Source: Sphingobacterium haloxyli
Lineage (GTDB): Bacteria > Bacteroidota > Bacteroidia > Sphingobacteriales > Sphingobacteriaceae
NCBI RefSeq assembly: GCF_002980525.1
Contig: NZ_PVBQ01000001.1
Span: forward strand, 310,001 to 374,000
Length of the DNA: 64,000 bases
Reading direction: 5' to 3'
Shown: piece by piece, positions 55,207 through 64,000 of the stretch
How the letters are laid out: each line of letters opens with the position of its first letter
Position numbering within the stretch: position 1 is the first letter of the stretch
Made by a program: the position numbers and the translations under genes
The notes under the pieces: model-generated
Told to the model about the DNA's origin: nothing
Seen by the model: the letters and a program-made list of their open reading frames with translations, nothing else
Database searches by the model: none

Positions 55207-55405
55207 AGTATGTTAGCGCTTGATCGCCGGGATTACCTTCGGTGACCTCCCGTTGATCGGTTTTGCTTCTAACGATATCGTACCTTTCAGTTTGACCCTT
55301 TGGTACCTGTCGCAACTCGAACGCTGGCTCTACTCACGTCCCTAGGTTGCTCAAGCGTACCCAAAGGGATTTCGATTGATCCAGTGTTCCATACGTTTCT
55401 TACCT
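55207..55405 (-). other. Unexplained structured intergenic block after SusD (possible ncRNA or remnant)
   Basis: About 200 bp with no credible gene. On the minus strand CCCTTTGGGTAC and GGTACCAAAGGG face each other across about 50 nt, enclosing a GCAAC/GTTGC pair. A second hairpin is CGGGA/TCCCG in a GATC-flanked stretch. A terminator follows at 55161-55203. This layout resembles a small structured RNA. A short frame (about 38 codons) is also open on the minus strand and could be a remnant instead; no known RNA family was recognised. Confidence 0.35.
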
Positions 55406-55408
55406 CGA

Positions 55409-57307
55409 TCAATAATTCGGATTTTGTCCGAACTCCTGCGGATTCGCTATAGCATCCATAAAGGATTGCGGGACTGGGCGTACTGTGTGTTTATTAGCAT
55501 CGAAAAATCGAATATCCGGATTCGTAGCCTGCAAATAATCGGTGGTCAGTTTTCCCATCCGTTTTAGATCATACCAACGTATTTGTTCTCCTGCCAATTC
55601 GCGACCTCTTTCAGCTAATATAAAATCCAGTGTCACCTCTCCAGCACCTACCTCCATTTCACTTTGTCTTGACGTAACGGCCGCTCTCTTACGGACCTGG
55701 TTAACATACTGCTGAGCCTTGTTTACGTCGTTGTTATATAGCAACGCTGCTTCAGCTGCAATTAAATATACCTCTCCCAAACGGATAATTGGGATATCGC
55801 CTAACCAATACTGACGGTCCATTACATATTCCCAGCTTGAAAATTTCTTCAAAGAAGGATACACCTCGCGGGTATACGTAGCCATACTATTACTTTCTGG
55901 CTGCACCCATCTCCCATCAGCCTGATACCAGTCGGAGGGATCGACGATCCAGAACGGAAGATCTCTTTTCTCGGCGGCCGACATCACCCAATTCGGTGTA
56001 AATACGGACAAACCGTCCAGCCAGCCATCATCGTTGTCATCTACCATATTCTCAACCCCCATGCGCCAGGTCGAGGTATTGCCTTGCACCAACGTCACAT
56101 CACCTGCAGCTGTATTCTTAATCACATGACCGACCAGATCCGGATTCTTACCATATTGGTTCACCATTGACTGGCTAATCGTTACATCCTCCCACTTAGC
56201 GTTGTAGTACTCATAGAAAAATGTTTCTTTAAACCGGGTATCTGCCGGATCAGAAACCGGTTCAAATAGCTCCGTCAACAAATATTTTGTCGGCTTAAAG
56301 TTCCGGCTGTTAGACCGTCCCGTCCACGTCTCATTTTCCTGTGTCCCCCAAGGGGCTCCGGTGGTACGTGTATCGGCTAGATAATATTGGCGTGTCCTTC
56401 CCCTGTTCCATCCCTCAGGATTCCTTCCTTCGGTATGATCCACTGCTTCGATGAATAAAAATTCGGTATTATTTTTGTTGTTGGCGCCACTCCAAAGCTT
56501 GCCGAAACCAGATTGCTCGTCGTCGCTCTGGTACAAAGAAACGCCATAGGCACTACCATTGGTTATCAATTCTTCAGCTGCTTCCAAGGCCAAGCGGGCA
56601 TTTTCCTGTACATCGCCTAAACGAGTACGCTGCAGATAGGCTTTCGCCAACATCGCGTAAGCTGCCTTTTTGGTCACGCGCCCTCTTTCCCCCTCTGATC
56701 GATTCGGCAAGTGTTCGGTTGCAAATATCAAGTCCGAAATAATCAGATCGTAGAACGCTTGCTCACTTGATCTGACCGGGCTATTGACCGGGCCGGTTTC
56801 CGTGGAAGGAACAGTTGTCAGTGATACGCCGCCGAATTGCTCTACCAGATGCCAATTTGCCCAACCCCGGAGAAAATATGCTTCCGCTACTTTTGCATTT
56901 CGTTCTTCTTCTGATCCAAAGCCCTCCACCTGGTCAGCATAATAGATCGCGGTATTACAGTAATTTACTGTCGCATACATGCCGTTCCATATCGTCGCTA
57001 GTGTTCCTAACTGCGCGTTCATATTACTGTTGTACAGTGTAAAACCTGTCTCAGCATTAGCCACATTCGCCCAAAGGTCGGTTCCCATTTCCATGGCGCC
57101 GATACCATCTATCTTCCCATAAAAGTAGTACAGACCATCGTAGCAGTAATTGACCAAACTCTCGTACCCGTCTCTATATTTATAGCCCGTTTCTACGTCC
57201 ACGGTAGAAGGATTCCATTCATCCAGTGTGCAGGAACTAATTCCTACCGCCATCAACAGCCCGAAAGAAATTTTATATCCTAATCTTTTCATTGTCGTAT
57301 TTTTCAT
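55409..57307 (-). CDS. susD: SusD/RagB-type glycan-binding lipoprotein
   Basis: 632 residues, longer than most SusD proteins. Lipobox GISSC with Cys26; a start at Met6 is possible. Features: VDVETGYKYRDGYESLVNYCYDGLYY, AEAYFLRGWANWHLVEQFGGVSL, then PIIRLGEVYLIAAEAALLYNNDVNKAQQYVNQVRKRA and the terminal AERGRELAGEQIRWYDLKRMGKL. It follows a SusC gene by 42 bp. It caps the SusC barrel and binds a glycan at the surface. Ligand unknown; its neighbours suggest pectin. Confidence 0.95.
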   Translation of the reverse strand: MKNTTMKRLGYKISFGLLMAVGISSCTLDEWNPSTVDVETGYKYRDGYESLVNYCYDGLYYFYGKIDGIGAMEMGTDLWANVANAETGFTLYNSNMNAQLGTLATIWNGMYATVNYCNTAIYYADQVEGFGSEEERNAKVAEAYFLRGWANWHLVEQFGGVSLTTVPSTETGPVNSPVRSSEQAFYDLIISDLIFATEHLPNRSEGERGRVTKKAAYAMLAKAYLQRTRLGDVQENARLALEAAEELITNGSAYGVSLYQSDDEQSGFGKLWSGANNKNNTEFLFIEAVDHTEGRNPEGWNRGRTRQYYLADTRTTGAPWGTQENETWTGRSNSRNFKPTKYLLTELFEPVSDPADTRFKETFFYEYYNAKWEDVTISQSMVNQYGKNPDLVGHVIKNTAAGDVTLVQGNTSTWRMGVENMVDDNDDGWLDGLSVFTPNWVMSAAEKRDLPFWIVDPSDWYQADGRWVQPESNSMATYTREVYPSLKKFSSWEYVMDRQYWLGDIPIIRLGEVYLIAAEAALLYNNDVNKAQQYVNQVRKRAAVTSRQSEMEVGAGEVTLDFILAERGRELAGEQIRWYDLKRMGKLTTDYLQATNPDIRFFDANKHTVRPVPQSFMDAIANPQEFGQNPNY

Positions 57308-57349
57308 CTAATTAACTTTTTTGTTGATTATCCCCATGTTGTTCTCCTT

Positions 57350-60300
57350 TTAGAAAGACATGTTCACACCGAAAACCATTTGTCTATACAACGGAAAAGA
57401 GTCTGACGCTCCTGTTTCGGGATCCATGCCATTCAGCAGATGGCTCCGGGTAAAGATAATCGGATTATGCATCGTCGCATATACGCGGAATCTGGACAGC
57501 TTGATATTGTTGCTTACATTTTCGGGCAAGGTATAACCTAGCGTAATATTCTTGATTTTAATGAAGGAAGCATCGACCACATTCATACCTAGCAATGGGT
57601 TACTGTGGTTTGCCGACGTCCTGTTTATATAGGGTCTTGGATAATCATTTGTCGGATTGTCTGGCGTCCAGTAATCGTATACAGCCGGAATATTTCTCGC
57701 GCCATAACTATTCATGTAACCCAGCAGTTCTGCATCAATATGATGTCCCCAGCGAGCAATTGCGAAAACATTTAGGTCAAACCCTTTGTACTGAAACGTG
57801 TTCTGCCAGCCCGCTGTCCACTTCGGCGTTCCCTGTCCGAGGATGACGCGATCGTCGGGCGAAATTGCATATGGATTCTCCGCCGAGTACTCCACGCCTT
57901 CTTCGTCCACCCAAACGCCATCGCTCACCTTGATGAGGTTGGATTGCGTTTTCACATCTCCCGGCAATAGACCGAAGGCCGCAGCATCCGCCATTTCTTC
58001 GGTTTGCCAGATACCCAATTTTTTATACCCAAACAAGGTATTGCTTGGTCTCCCCATGAATAGTCCCAATGAAATCAGATCATCTACGCTCGTACCGCTG
58101 CCTAGGTCAATGGAGCGCACCTGCTCATTGTTATGTGCAAAGGTTACCGTGGAATTCCATTTGAACGAATTGCCATTCAGTATATTATTACCGTTTAAGG
58201 TCACTTCGACACCTCGGTTATTCATGCGCGCAATATTGTCGGTCATCCGATATGGAATCTTCGGGGTGAAACCACCACTAGAGAAGGGTAAATTACGTGC
58301 ATACAATACATCACGTGTATCTGTATCATACCATTCAATGGCACCCGTTAAGCGATTGTTGAATAGTCCAAAGTCTAAACCCAGATTAAAATTGTATGAT
58401 TTTTCCCATGTCAATAATGGGTTACCTACCGCTTGGGTTAATACACTGACGGGCAAAACCCCGCCACCAAGGTTTATTTGATCCAAGCCTGTACTAGTCA
58501 CCTCTGTCAACGTGGAATATGGGTTAATTCCAGAGTTCCCCGAAACACCGTACGAGGCTCGGAACTTCAGTTCATTAAGAAAATCCCGTGTACCGTCCAT
58601 AAAGCTTTCGTCACTTATACGCCACGCACCGGCTGCAGCCATAAAGGTATCCCATCGACGCGCCAGCTGCGATACCCCATCGGTACGTTGGGTCAATGTC
58701 AACAAGTAACGTCCCTTATAGCCATAATTAATCCGCGAAGCAACGGACATCCGTTTGCCCATGGTATAGCCTGTTCCTGCAAATGGCACCGTGCCCGATC
58801 CTAAACTATAGTATAGATACTCATCATATAAGAATCCTTGATTGCTCGACGTCGAGCTCTCATTTTGCGTGTGTGCCCAAGAAGAAACGAGCGTCGCAGA
58901 TAGATCGTGATCCTGTCCAAAAGTGGTTTGATAATTTAGGATATTCTCCCATACGTAACTGTATCCGAGCGCTGTTTCATAGCTTGCAGTACGCACCAAC
59001 GCACCACTTCCGGACAATTTCATATAGGTCCGGTCACTTTCAAATTGCCCAGTTCTACGGTTACTTAATGTAGCACCTAAAATCGAACGAAAGGTCAACC
59101 CTTCCATGATGTCCACATCAATATGGGGGTTAACGGTCAGGTTCAGGTGCTTCGAATTGTTGCTTAATGTATTCGGAATATCATCGGCTAATAAGCTCGG
59201 CTCGGTCAGTCCTGCAATTGGCCACACATTGATATTACCATATTCGTCATACACCTGTCCTACAGGCGCGATGCTGAAGGTATTATTTAGACGACTTGGG
59301 CGCGTATCATTATCTCTCCAAGTCAGGTTAGTCACGATACCACCTTTAAACCAATCTGTAATTTTATTGGTTGCCCCGGTCCGGACGGTAAACAAATCTG
59401 ACTGATCATTCCGATATATCCCTTTTGTGGAGTTATAGCCCATCGAGAAAAAACCTTGGGTTTTCTCGGTTCCACCGTTTACAGAGAGCGTATAATTCTG
59501 CTGCACTCCCGTGCGTAACGTTTCATCTACCCAGTTAATCCATTGCCCGTTGTCGATATAAGGACTAATCTGTTCTGGATTCAGGTTCCAAGCGCTTAGC
59601 AGCTCGTTTCGATCGGCGGGCGCTTTGTTGAAGGATGCTACAAAAGCGTCTTCCAGATACCTCAACCAGTCATTTTGCTGTAAAGCGGATGGGTACCGAG
59701 CATTAGAATTAATGCCCGCATAGGCGTCTAAGTTCACGGAAATCCTCCCCGCCTTTGCTTGTTTGGTCGTAATAATAAATACCCCGTTTGCACCGGCCGA
59801 ACCGTAAATCGCGGTAGAAGCTGCATCTTTCAGGATGTCAATACTCTCGATGTCATTTGGGTTGAGATTCGTAATGTTTCCGGGAATACCGTCAATGATG
59901 TACAAAGGCTCACTACCGGCCGTCAACGACCTATTCCCACGCAGTAATATACTGGAGTTTGAGTTTGCTTGACCGGACTCGCGGGCAATATCCAATCCTG
60001 CTACCCGACCCTGCAATGCTTCAATTGGATTGGCTACTGGCGCCATCATGATTTCTTCCGACTTAACAGAAGCAACTGCTCCGGTTAGATCTCGGCGCTT
60101 TACTGATCCATAGCCAATAACGACCACTTCTTCCAATGTTGATTCTCCGGCTTGTAACACGACATTAAGCACAGTATCCTTCGTCGCCGTTATCGTTTGT
60201 GGCAGGTATCCGATAGCAGAAATCAACACCGCTTGACCGCTTTTCGTCCGCACACTGAATCTTCCCTCATTATCTGCAGATGTTTCGCCGCCACCATAAT

Positions 60301-60475
60301 CTATCGTAGCGCCCGCGACCCCTTCTCCTTGCACAGACTGGATTTGTCCCCTTATTTGAATTGTGTTTTGCGTTTGTTCGGCTTGTGCCTGTGCCTTCCC
60401 TGATGTCGGCCGTCCTATAAATAGGGCCGATACACACAACGTACACAAAAGACTTTTTTTAATTGATATTACCAT
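57350..60475 (-). CDS. susC: SusC/RagA-type TonB-dependent transporter
   Basis: 1041 residues from the ATG at 60473-60475 (MVISIKKSLLCTLCVSALFI); an ATG ten codons upstream is less likely because it precedes the signal peptide. Carboxypeptidase-regulatory-like domain (IRGQIQSVQGEGVAGATIDYGG), TonB-box/plug region LEEVVVIGYGSVKRRDLTGAVASV, SusC plug segments LYIIDGIPGNI and AASTAIYGSAGANGVFIITTK, then a beta-barrel ending VFGVNMSF. It pairs with the SusD gene 42 bp downstream. The promoter at 60550 and the terminator just before it isolate this pair as its own operon. Confidence 0.95.
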   Translation of the reverse strand: MVISIKKSLLCTLCVSALFIGRPTSGKAQAQAEQTQNTIQIRGQIQSVQGEGVAGATIDYGGGETSADNEGRFSVRTKSGQAVLISAIGYLPQTITATKDTVLNVVLQAGESTLEEVVVIGYGSVKRRDLTGAVASVKSEEIMMAPVANPIEALQGRVAGLDIARESGQANSNSSILLRGNRSLTAGSEPLYIIDGIPGNITNLNPNDIESIDILKDAASTAIYGSAGANGVFIITTKQAKAGRISVNLDAYAGINSNARYPSALQQNDWLRYLEDAFVASFNKAPADRNELLSAWNLNPEQISPYIDNGQWINWVDETLRTGVQQNYTLSVNGGTEKTQGFFSMGYNSTKGIYRNDQSDLFTVRTGATNKITDWFKGGIVTNLTWRDNDTRPSRLNNTFSIAPVGQVYDEYGNINVWPIAGLTEPSLLADDIPNTLSNNSKHLNLTVNPHIDVDIMEGLTFRSILGATLSNRRTGQFESDRTYMKLSGSGALVRTASYETALGYSYVWENILNYQTTFGQDHDLSATLVSSWAHTQNESSTSSNQGFLYDEYLYYSLGSGTVPFAGTGYTMGKRMSVASRINYGYKGRYLLTLTQRTDGVSQLARRWDTFMAAAGAWRISDESFMDGTRDFLNELKFRASYGVSGNSGINPYSTLTEVTSTGLDQINLGGGVLPVSVLTQAVGNPLLTWEKSYNFNLGLDFGLFNNRLTGAIEWYDTDTRDVLYARNLPFSSGGFTPKIPYRMTDNIARMNNRGVEVTLNGNNILNGNSFKWNSTVTFAHNNEQVRSIDLGSGTSVDDLISLGLFMGRPSNTLFGYKKLGIWQTEEMADAAAFGLLPGDVKTQSNLIKVSDGVWVDEEGVEYSAENPYAISPDDRVILGQGTPKWTAGWQNTFQYKGFDLNVFAIARWGHHIDAELLGYMNSYGARNIPAVYDYWTPDNPTNDYPRPYINRTSANHSNPLLGMNVVDASFIKIKNITLGYTLPENVSNNIKLSRFRVYATMHNPIIFTRSHLLNGMDPETGASDSFPLYRQMVFGVNMSF

Positions 60476-60549
60476 AGTTAATACATGATTTATAACTACT
60501 TGCATTCGTCCGACAGCACCCTGTGCCGGATTAGCCAGCGTATAGCTTA

Positions 60550-60557
60550 CAAAGGTA
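60550..60557 (-). promoter_or_regulatory. Candidate -7 promoter box TACCTTTG for the SusC/SusD pair
   Basis: TACCTTTG on the minus strand fits TAnnTTTG and lies about 75 bp before the SusC start codon at 60475. It abuts the T-run of the terminator at 60557-60597. Confidence 0.45.
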
Positions 60558-60597
60558 AAAAGGGCAAATACAGTATATTTGTACTGTATTGCCCTTT
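60557..60597 (-). terminator. Rho-independent terminator after the broken receptor gene
   Basis: Arms GGGCAAATACAGTA (60562-60575) and TACTGTATTGCCC (60582-60594), one bulged A, loop 6 nt, flanked by A and T runs, so it could work in both directions. It ends the transcript of the pseudogene at 60680-62016. The inner ATACAGTA/TACTGTAT symmetry could also serve as a protein site. Confidence 0.75.
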
Positions 60598-60679
60598 GAT
60601 TATAAAATCTTATCAGCGGCTTATTATAAACGTTGCGTTAAGGTTTTGTTATTTTAATATATCGCACTACCCCTAGCGG

Positions 60680-62016
60680 CTAACCTCCAAAATTCTGCAA
60701 TCGATAATTAAAAGACAGCATGAAGTAAGTGCTCAGACGATTGCTACGGGTATCCACAATTTCATTGTCAAGAATATCACGCTGTATACCTGTGTTTTGT
60801 CCGAAAATGTCGAATCCTTGTAGCCTGATTTCTCCCTGATTATTCTTTAGGAACCGGTGTTCCAGGTAGATGCTCAAAAATGTTGGATCCCCGATACCGG
60901 CATTATAACCTCTATTGAATCTCTTAGTCAAATCGTACCCCAATGTATATAATTATTAGTGTCTGGGCGGTATTCGAAATTCCAAGAGAAGCGCTGATCT
61001 TTCCTTTTCCGCTGATTACTACTTTCCCTAACCTCATACCGGGTATAATCCGGAAAGAAAGTCTCGCTGCTAGTATTTACCCAACTGTCATTATCATTGA
61101 CGTCAAAGCGGTAATTGCCGTACGACTCCAATTTTTTACCCCAGTTATCCCTGTAGTTGCCTTTCAGCGATTGCCGGTCGTTAACTCCCGAAGAACGTCC
61201 TCTATTATTGTTTGCGCCGGCATCTAGCGATAACTGTTGTTCACCGTTCAGGTAATTTCCCCTTAAACGGCTGTTATACCTACTCTCCGTACCCAAACCT
61301 GCAGCAACCCGCGCAAAATACCCTCTTTTTTTATCGTCTTGGAGGTTGATGTTCAGCACTTTTTCCGGCGTACCGCTTTTTAAGCCTGTTTCGTTGGCCT
61401 GTTCTCCGTAATCGTCTATGACTTGCAGGTTCTTTACAATATCGGCTGGTAAATTCTGGATAGCACCGGCGACATCATCTCCGAAGTATTCTTTACCATC
61501 TAGCCGTATGCTCGTAATCGGTTCGCCGTTTGCCGTGAAATTTCCATCGTCGTCAACATCGATGCCCGGCAGCTTCTTTACCATCTCTTCTACCGCATCC
61601 CCTTCCCGCACCCGGTATGCCCGCGCATCATACTGGACCGTGTCCTCTTTCAGAACAACGGGTATCATGGCAGTAACCATTACCTCGTCGAGCACGCTAC
61701 TGGCACCGCGTAGCATGATGGATCCCACATTATTAATTTGTAGCTTTTTATCAATGGAAAATGACCGATAAAGACTATCATACCCCATGGATTTGATACT
61801 GAGCGTAACCGCAGTATCTTGAACTCCCGGAAAGGAGAAGACACCATTCGCATCCGTCGACATCGACAGTTTTAGGCTGGCGGACCGTAGGCTGATCAAT
61901 GCACCGGGAATAGGACTACCCGTTGAATCGGCTACTGTTCCTTTCAGTTGAATACCTTGTGCAAAGAGCGTGAAGGACGTTATAATAAATAAAATTAATA
62001 ATATTAATTTTCTCAT
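60680..62016 (-). pseudogene. TonB-type outer-membrane beta-barrel protein, internally deleted and frameshifted
   Basis: The first frame (60928-62016, 362 residues) has a signal, a carboxypeptidase-regulatory-like domain (GTVADSTGSPIPGALISLRSASL) and plug (MVKKLPGIDVDDDGNFTANGEPITSIRLDGKEYFGDDV), as in the outer-membrane beta-barrel family 3. It stops after WNFEYRPDTNNYIHWG. The next frame (60680-60943, 87 residues) holds only the last strands, RFLKNNQGEIRLQGFDIFGQNTG to FMLSFNYRLQNFGG. Members are usually near 900 residues, so roughly 450 residues of the barrel are missing and the join near 60940 shifts the frame. The protein cannot form a full barrel. Confidence 0.85.
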
Positions 62017-62104
62017 CTCTTAGTCAACTATGCCTAAACTCACTTAGAACTGTGGATAAGTTTAAAAAAGGTGTTGTTTAGAGCGTTAGCTATTTACAGC
62101 TATC

Positions 62105-62112
62105 CAAAGCTA
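62105..62112 (-). promoter_or_regulatory. Candidate -7 promoter box TAGCTTTG for the broken receptor gene
   Basis: TAGCTTTG on the minus strand matches TAnnTTTG in the 274-bp gap before 62016; no matching -33 box is obvious. The rest of the gap, apart from the terminator at 62231, shows nothing recognisable. Confidence 0.35.
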
Positions 62113-62230
62113 GGCAGGTTTGCGGATTATTTATTATATCATTTTTACGCGTTCTTCCAAGATATTACCTAAGGCGATTATCCTCCCTATCTTGTTTTTT
62201 GAGCCCTCTTGCTATTCGACGGTAGGGATA

Positions 62231-62264
62231 TAAAAAATCCGAGCATGTAAAAAACATGCTCGGA
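62231..62264 (-). terminator. Rho-independent terminator after the surface lipoprotein gene
   Basis: Arms TCCGAGCATG (62238-62247) and CATGCTCGGA (62255-62264) pair perfectly over 10 bp, followed on the minus strand by six T. It is 27 bp after the stop of the gene at 62291. Confidence 0.9.
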
Positions 62265-62290
62265 TGGAATACTGGGTTATAAAAACTTAT

Positions 62291-63253
62291 CTACTTCTGA
62301 ATCTTCACGTGCATGTTGACGTAGGGTCTTCCGTCTGAGTCTTGTGTGGATTGAGTGATATACAAAGCACCGTATTTCCCTTCGGGTGTTCGGAAGTACA
62401 ACAACGTATTCGGAGCCAAGCCTTGCACGTGATAAATAGCATCCGTTTGCTTGCGATCAATCGTCACTTTCTCCGCCTCTTCCTGAATCTTACTCGCTGA
62501 CACCAATACGCGGGTATAGTTCGTATTCGTGTAATTCTCGATAGGTGCACTAAACAGCGTTTCTCGTTTGGTCCAGCCGGAAAGATCATAGAACGGTACG
62601 GGATACTCATCCACACTTGTTGAGTAGAGGTTATACACCAATTCAGTAGGATTATTCTCATCCGCGGTTAATACCGTATCGATCCCCAAATCAATTTCAG
62701 CGGATGCACTGCTTCCTTCACTGTAGCTATAGGTTCGACCCGTCGTTAGCGATAAAAAGCTTGGTAATTCCGGGGTATCTTCGCTGGGTGCATACAGCCG
62801 TCTATTTACAAAGTGGTCGAAGCTCGGGCGGGCATCTATGGTAATGGAAGTATAGCCATCTCCCAGATACTCGTTTTTGAAATCACGGGCATAAAAACGG
62901 AAGGTTACTTTTCCGTCGCGCTGCATCTTAAATTTCCGCACGCCGGAGAAGGAACGACGCTCACTATCCTCTGTATCGATGATCACCGTGGACCAAGTAC
63001 CGGTACCGTTAGTGCTATCCACCACAACCGAATACATATCCTCTTTAGCCGAGGTAATGGTAAAATAAATGTGCACACTATCGCCATCATTCACCACGGC
63101 ATCTTCGGTAACGGCGAATTCACTGCTATTTTGGAAGGTAACTTCGACATCCCCAAACATGGTGAATATATTCTCCGACTCCACCTTACAGGCGCTAAAG
63201 GCCAGCAAGGTAAAGAAAAGCGGCAGGTATCTTTTTATTTTCATCTTCTTCAT
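62291..63253 (-). CDS. SusE/SusF-like surface lipoprotein of unknown ligand
   Basis: 320 residues, lipobox FSAC with Cys22 after a short hydrophobic stretch. The body is beta-rich with Ig-like segments: VEVTFQNSSEFAVTEDAVV, SVHIYFTITSAKEDMYSVVV, KFKMQRDGKVTFRFYARDF, and a later part with AIYHVQGLAPNTLLYFRTPEGKYG. It lies 36 bp after a SusD gene, the place of accessory glycan-binding lipoproteins. No hydrolase motif is seen and no named family was recognised. Probably on the cell surface. Confidence 0.7.
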   Translation of the reverse strand: MKKMKIKRYLPLFFTLLAFSACKVESENIFTMFGDVEVTFQNSSEFAVTEDAVVNDGDSVHIYFTITSAKEDMYSVVVDSTNGTGTWSTVIIDTEDSERRSFSGVRKFKMQRDGKVTFRFYARDFKNEYLGDGYTSITIDARPSFDHFVNRRLYAPSEDTPELPSFLSLTTGRTYSYSEGSSASAEIDLGIDTVLTADENNPTELVYNLYSTSVDEYPVPFYDLSGWTKRETLFSAPIENYTNTNYTRVLVSASKIQEEAEKVTIDRKQTDAIYHVQGLAPNTLLYFRTPEGKYGALYITQSTQDSDGRPYVNMHVKIQK

Positions 63254-63289
63254 CTTTAAATCATTTAATTAATTAATCAACCAGCCCTA

Positions 63290-64000
63290 TTAATCGTCAA
63301 GCGGATCAAATGTACCCCCCTCCCAACCAATAGTAGGTTGAATATCCACCCCCCTCCACACATAGTCGTTGTGGAAAGTGTAGAAATTATGATATGCCGG
63401 AATATCGATAGGCCTGAAGTTTGCCGCCTGCACAATTCTTCGTGCTTTAAAATGTTGCGAATACTCTCCCGGATCGTTCATATCGATACCATCCCGAAAT
63501 GGCCGTCCCGTTTCCGGATCTATCGCTTCCAATTCCGCAATTTTCTCATTCCGCAAACTACTTGCGTTACTGGCAGTTTCGTCATGTTCTACCACAATCA
63601 TCACTGTCGACAATATTTCTCCGGATAGTTTATGCCAATTGCGTGTACGGCGGAGGTCAGCATTTCGCTTATTCTCAAAAGGAAACTCGATCATACGTTC
63701 GTTGAGCAACAGCGCACGCATTTCCTCGATACTAGCAATATGTCCGAGGCCGTAGTCGTTGCTTCCTTGCTCAATGCCGGCACGCTGGCGAATCTGACGT
63801 ACCATTTCCTTGGCTGTCCCCATATCCCCGGTTTCATTTGCACAATCCGCGAGGTTCAACATCACTTCTGCAAAGCGCATTTCTATCCAATCCACAGGGT
63901 TTCCTCCGCCGGTATCGTTATTGTAACCAACCGCTGTGCGTGCCAGGGTTGGCGAAGCAAAGCGTTTGCAATAAACACCCCAATTGGCTCCTTCACTACG
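63290..64000 (-). CDS. susD: SusD/RagB-type lipoprotein, N-terminus cut by window edge
   Basis: About 236 C-terminal residues are visible and the frame is open to the window edge, so the real start is outside. The segment MRFAEVMLNLADCANETGDMGTAKEMVRQIRQRAGI and the ending NERMIEFPFENKRNADLRRTRNW match the SusD C-terminal region. The GTG-start frame inside the window is not the true N-terminus. A SusC partner is expected just beyond 64000. It forms one operon with the lipoprotein gene at 62291. Confidence 0.9.
   Translation of the reverse strand, partial: RSEGANWGVYCKRFASPTLARTAVGYNNDTGGGNPVDWIEMRFAEVMLNLADCANETGDMGTAKEMVRQIRQRAGIEQGSNDYGLGHIASIEEMRALLLNERMIEFPFENKRNADLRRTRNWHKLSGEILSTVMIVVEHDETASNASSLRNEKIAELEAIDPETGRPFRDGIDMNDPGEYSQHFKARRIVQAANFRPIDIPAYHNFYTFHNDYVWRGVDIQPTIGWEGGTFDPLDD

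Larger units (their letters stand above)
55152..55214. repeat. Promoter-linked 63-bp element, copy B
   Basis: Partner of the element at 53374-53436 (see above), upstream of the pectate lyase start. In this copy the element also forms a terminator-like hairpin at 55167-55203. Confidence 0.6.

Noticed and set aside
55207-55405. Short open frames of about 38-42 codons on both strands of the block after SusD
   Set aside because: No ATG start, no family recognised, and both frames lie on the same base-paired arms, so structure explains the openness as well as coding does.
60562-60594. Palindrome as an operator for SusC control
   Set aside because: The A and T runs on both flanks make a Rho-independent terminator the simpler reading; kept only as a secondary idea.
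63290-63895. Complete 201-residue gene starting at a GTG at 63893-63895
   Set aside because: The frame continues upstream with SusD-like sequence to the window edge, so this is only the end of a longer gene.
1-64000. Mobile element, prophage or CRISPR array
   Set aside because: No transposase, integrase, phage protein, terminal repeat or spaced repeat array was found on either strand.

Overview
The window is a run of minus-strand genes from a Bacteroidota genome, most likely a Sphingobacteriales-type soil or plant-associated bacterium. The support is two complete SusC/SusD pairs plus a partial third SusD, many exported glycosidases, lipoboxes at Cys residues, promoter boxes of the TAnnTTTG type, and few Shine-Dalgarno sites. 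It reads as a pectin utilisation region aimed at apiose-containing side chains such as rhamnogalacturonan II (RG-II). No rRNA, tRNA, CRISPR or insertion sequence was found.

Layout from right to left, the direction of transcription. (1) 62291-64000: end of a SusD gene and a surface lipoprotein, closed by a clear terminator. (2) 60680-62016: a TonB-type outer-membrane barrel gene ruined by an internal deletion. (3) 55409-60475: a SusC/SusD pair, then an unexplained structured block. (4) 53561-55123: a single pectate lyase gene with its own promoter and terminator. (5) 28918-53276: a 16-gene operon-like run with a beta-helix/TIM-barrel protein, GH140 apiosidase, GH43, a GH145-like propeller, GH2, GH78, DUF3826, a sialidase-like propeller, an alcohol dehydrogenase, a DapA/NAL-type aldolase, PdxA2, a DUF1537 kinase, a sodium symporter, an esterase, a sugar isomerase-like protein and GH28. 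(6) 1-28742: a run headed by a DeoR regulator that carries a FucI-like isomerase, split transketolase, ribose-type ABC importer with DUF2291 protein, FGGY kinase, racemase-like protein, BASS transporter, RuBisCO-like protein and a second DUF1537 kinase. It continues without a visible break into SusC/SusD, GH78, a propeller glycosidase, GH2, a beta-helix/mutarotase fusion and a Gfo/Idh/MocA oxidoreductase.

Two pathways can be inferred. Run 6 has the parts for D-apiose catabolism by the isomerase-kinase-transketolase route, together with the kinase/RuBisCO-like pair of the 3-oxo-isoapionate route. Run 5 has an aldolase, reductase, kinase and PdxA2 set that would convert the RG-II sugar Dha (3-deoxy-D-lyxo-heptulosarate) to pyruvate and DHAP through D-threonate; the stereochemistry fits. 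Run 5 also carries the apiosidase that would release the apiose used by run 6. These assignments come from family membership and gene order, not from experiment.
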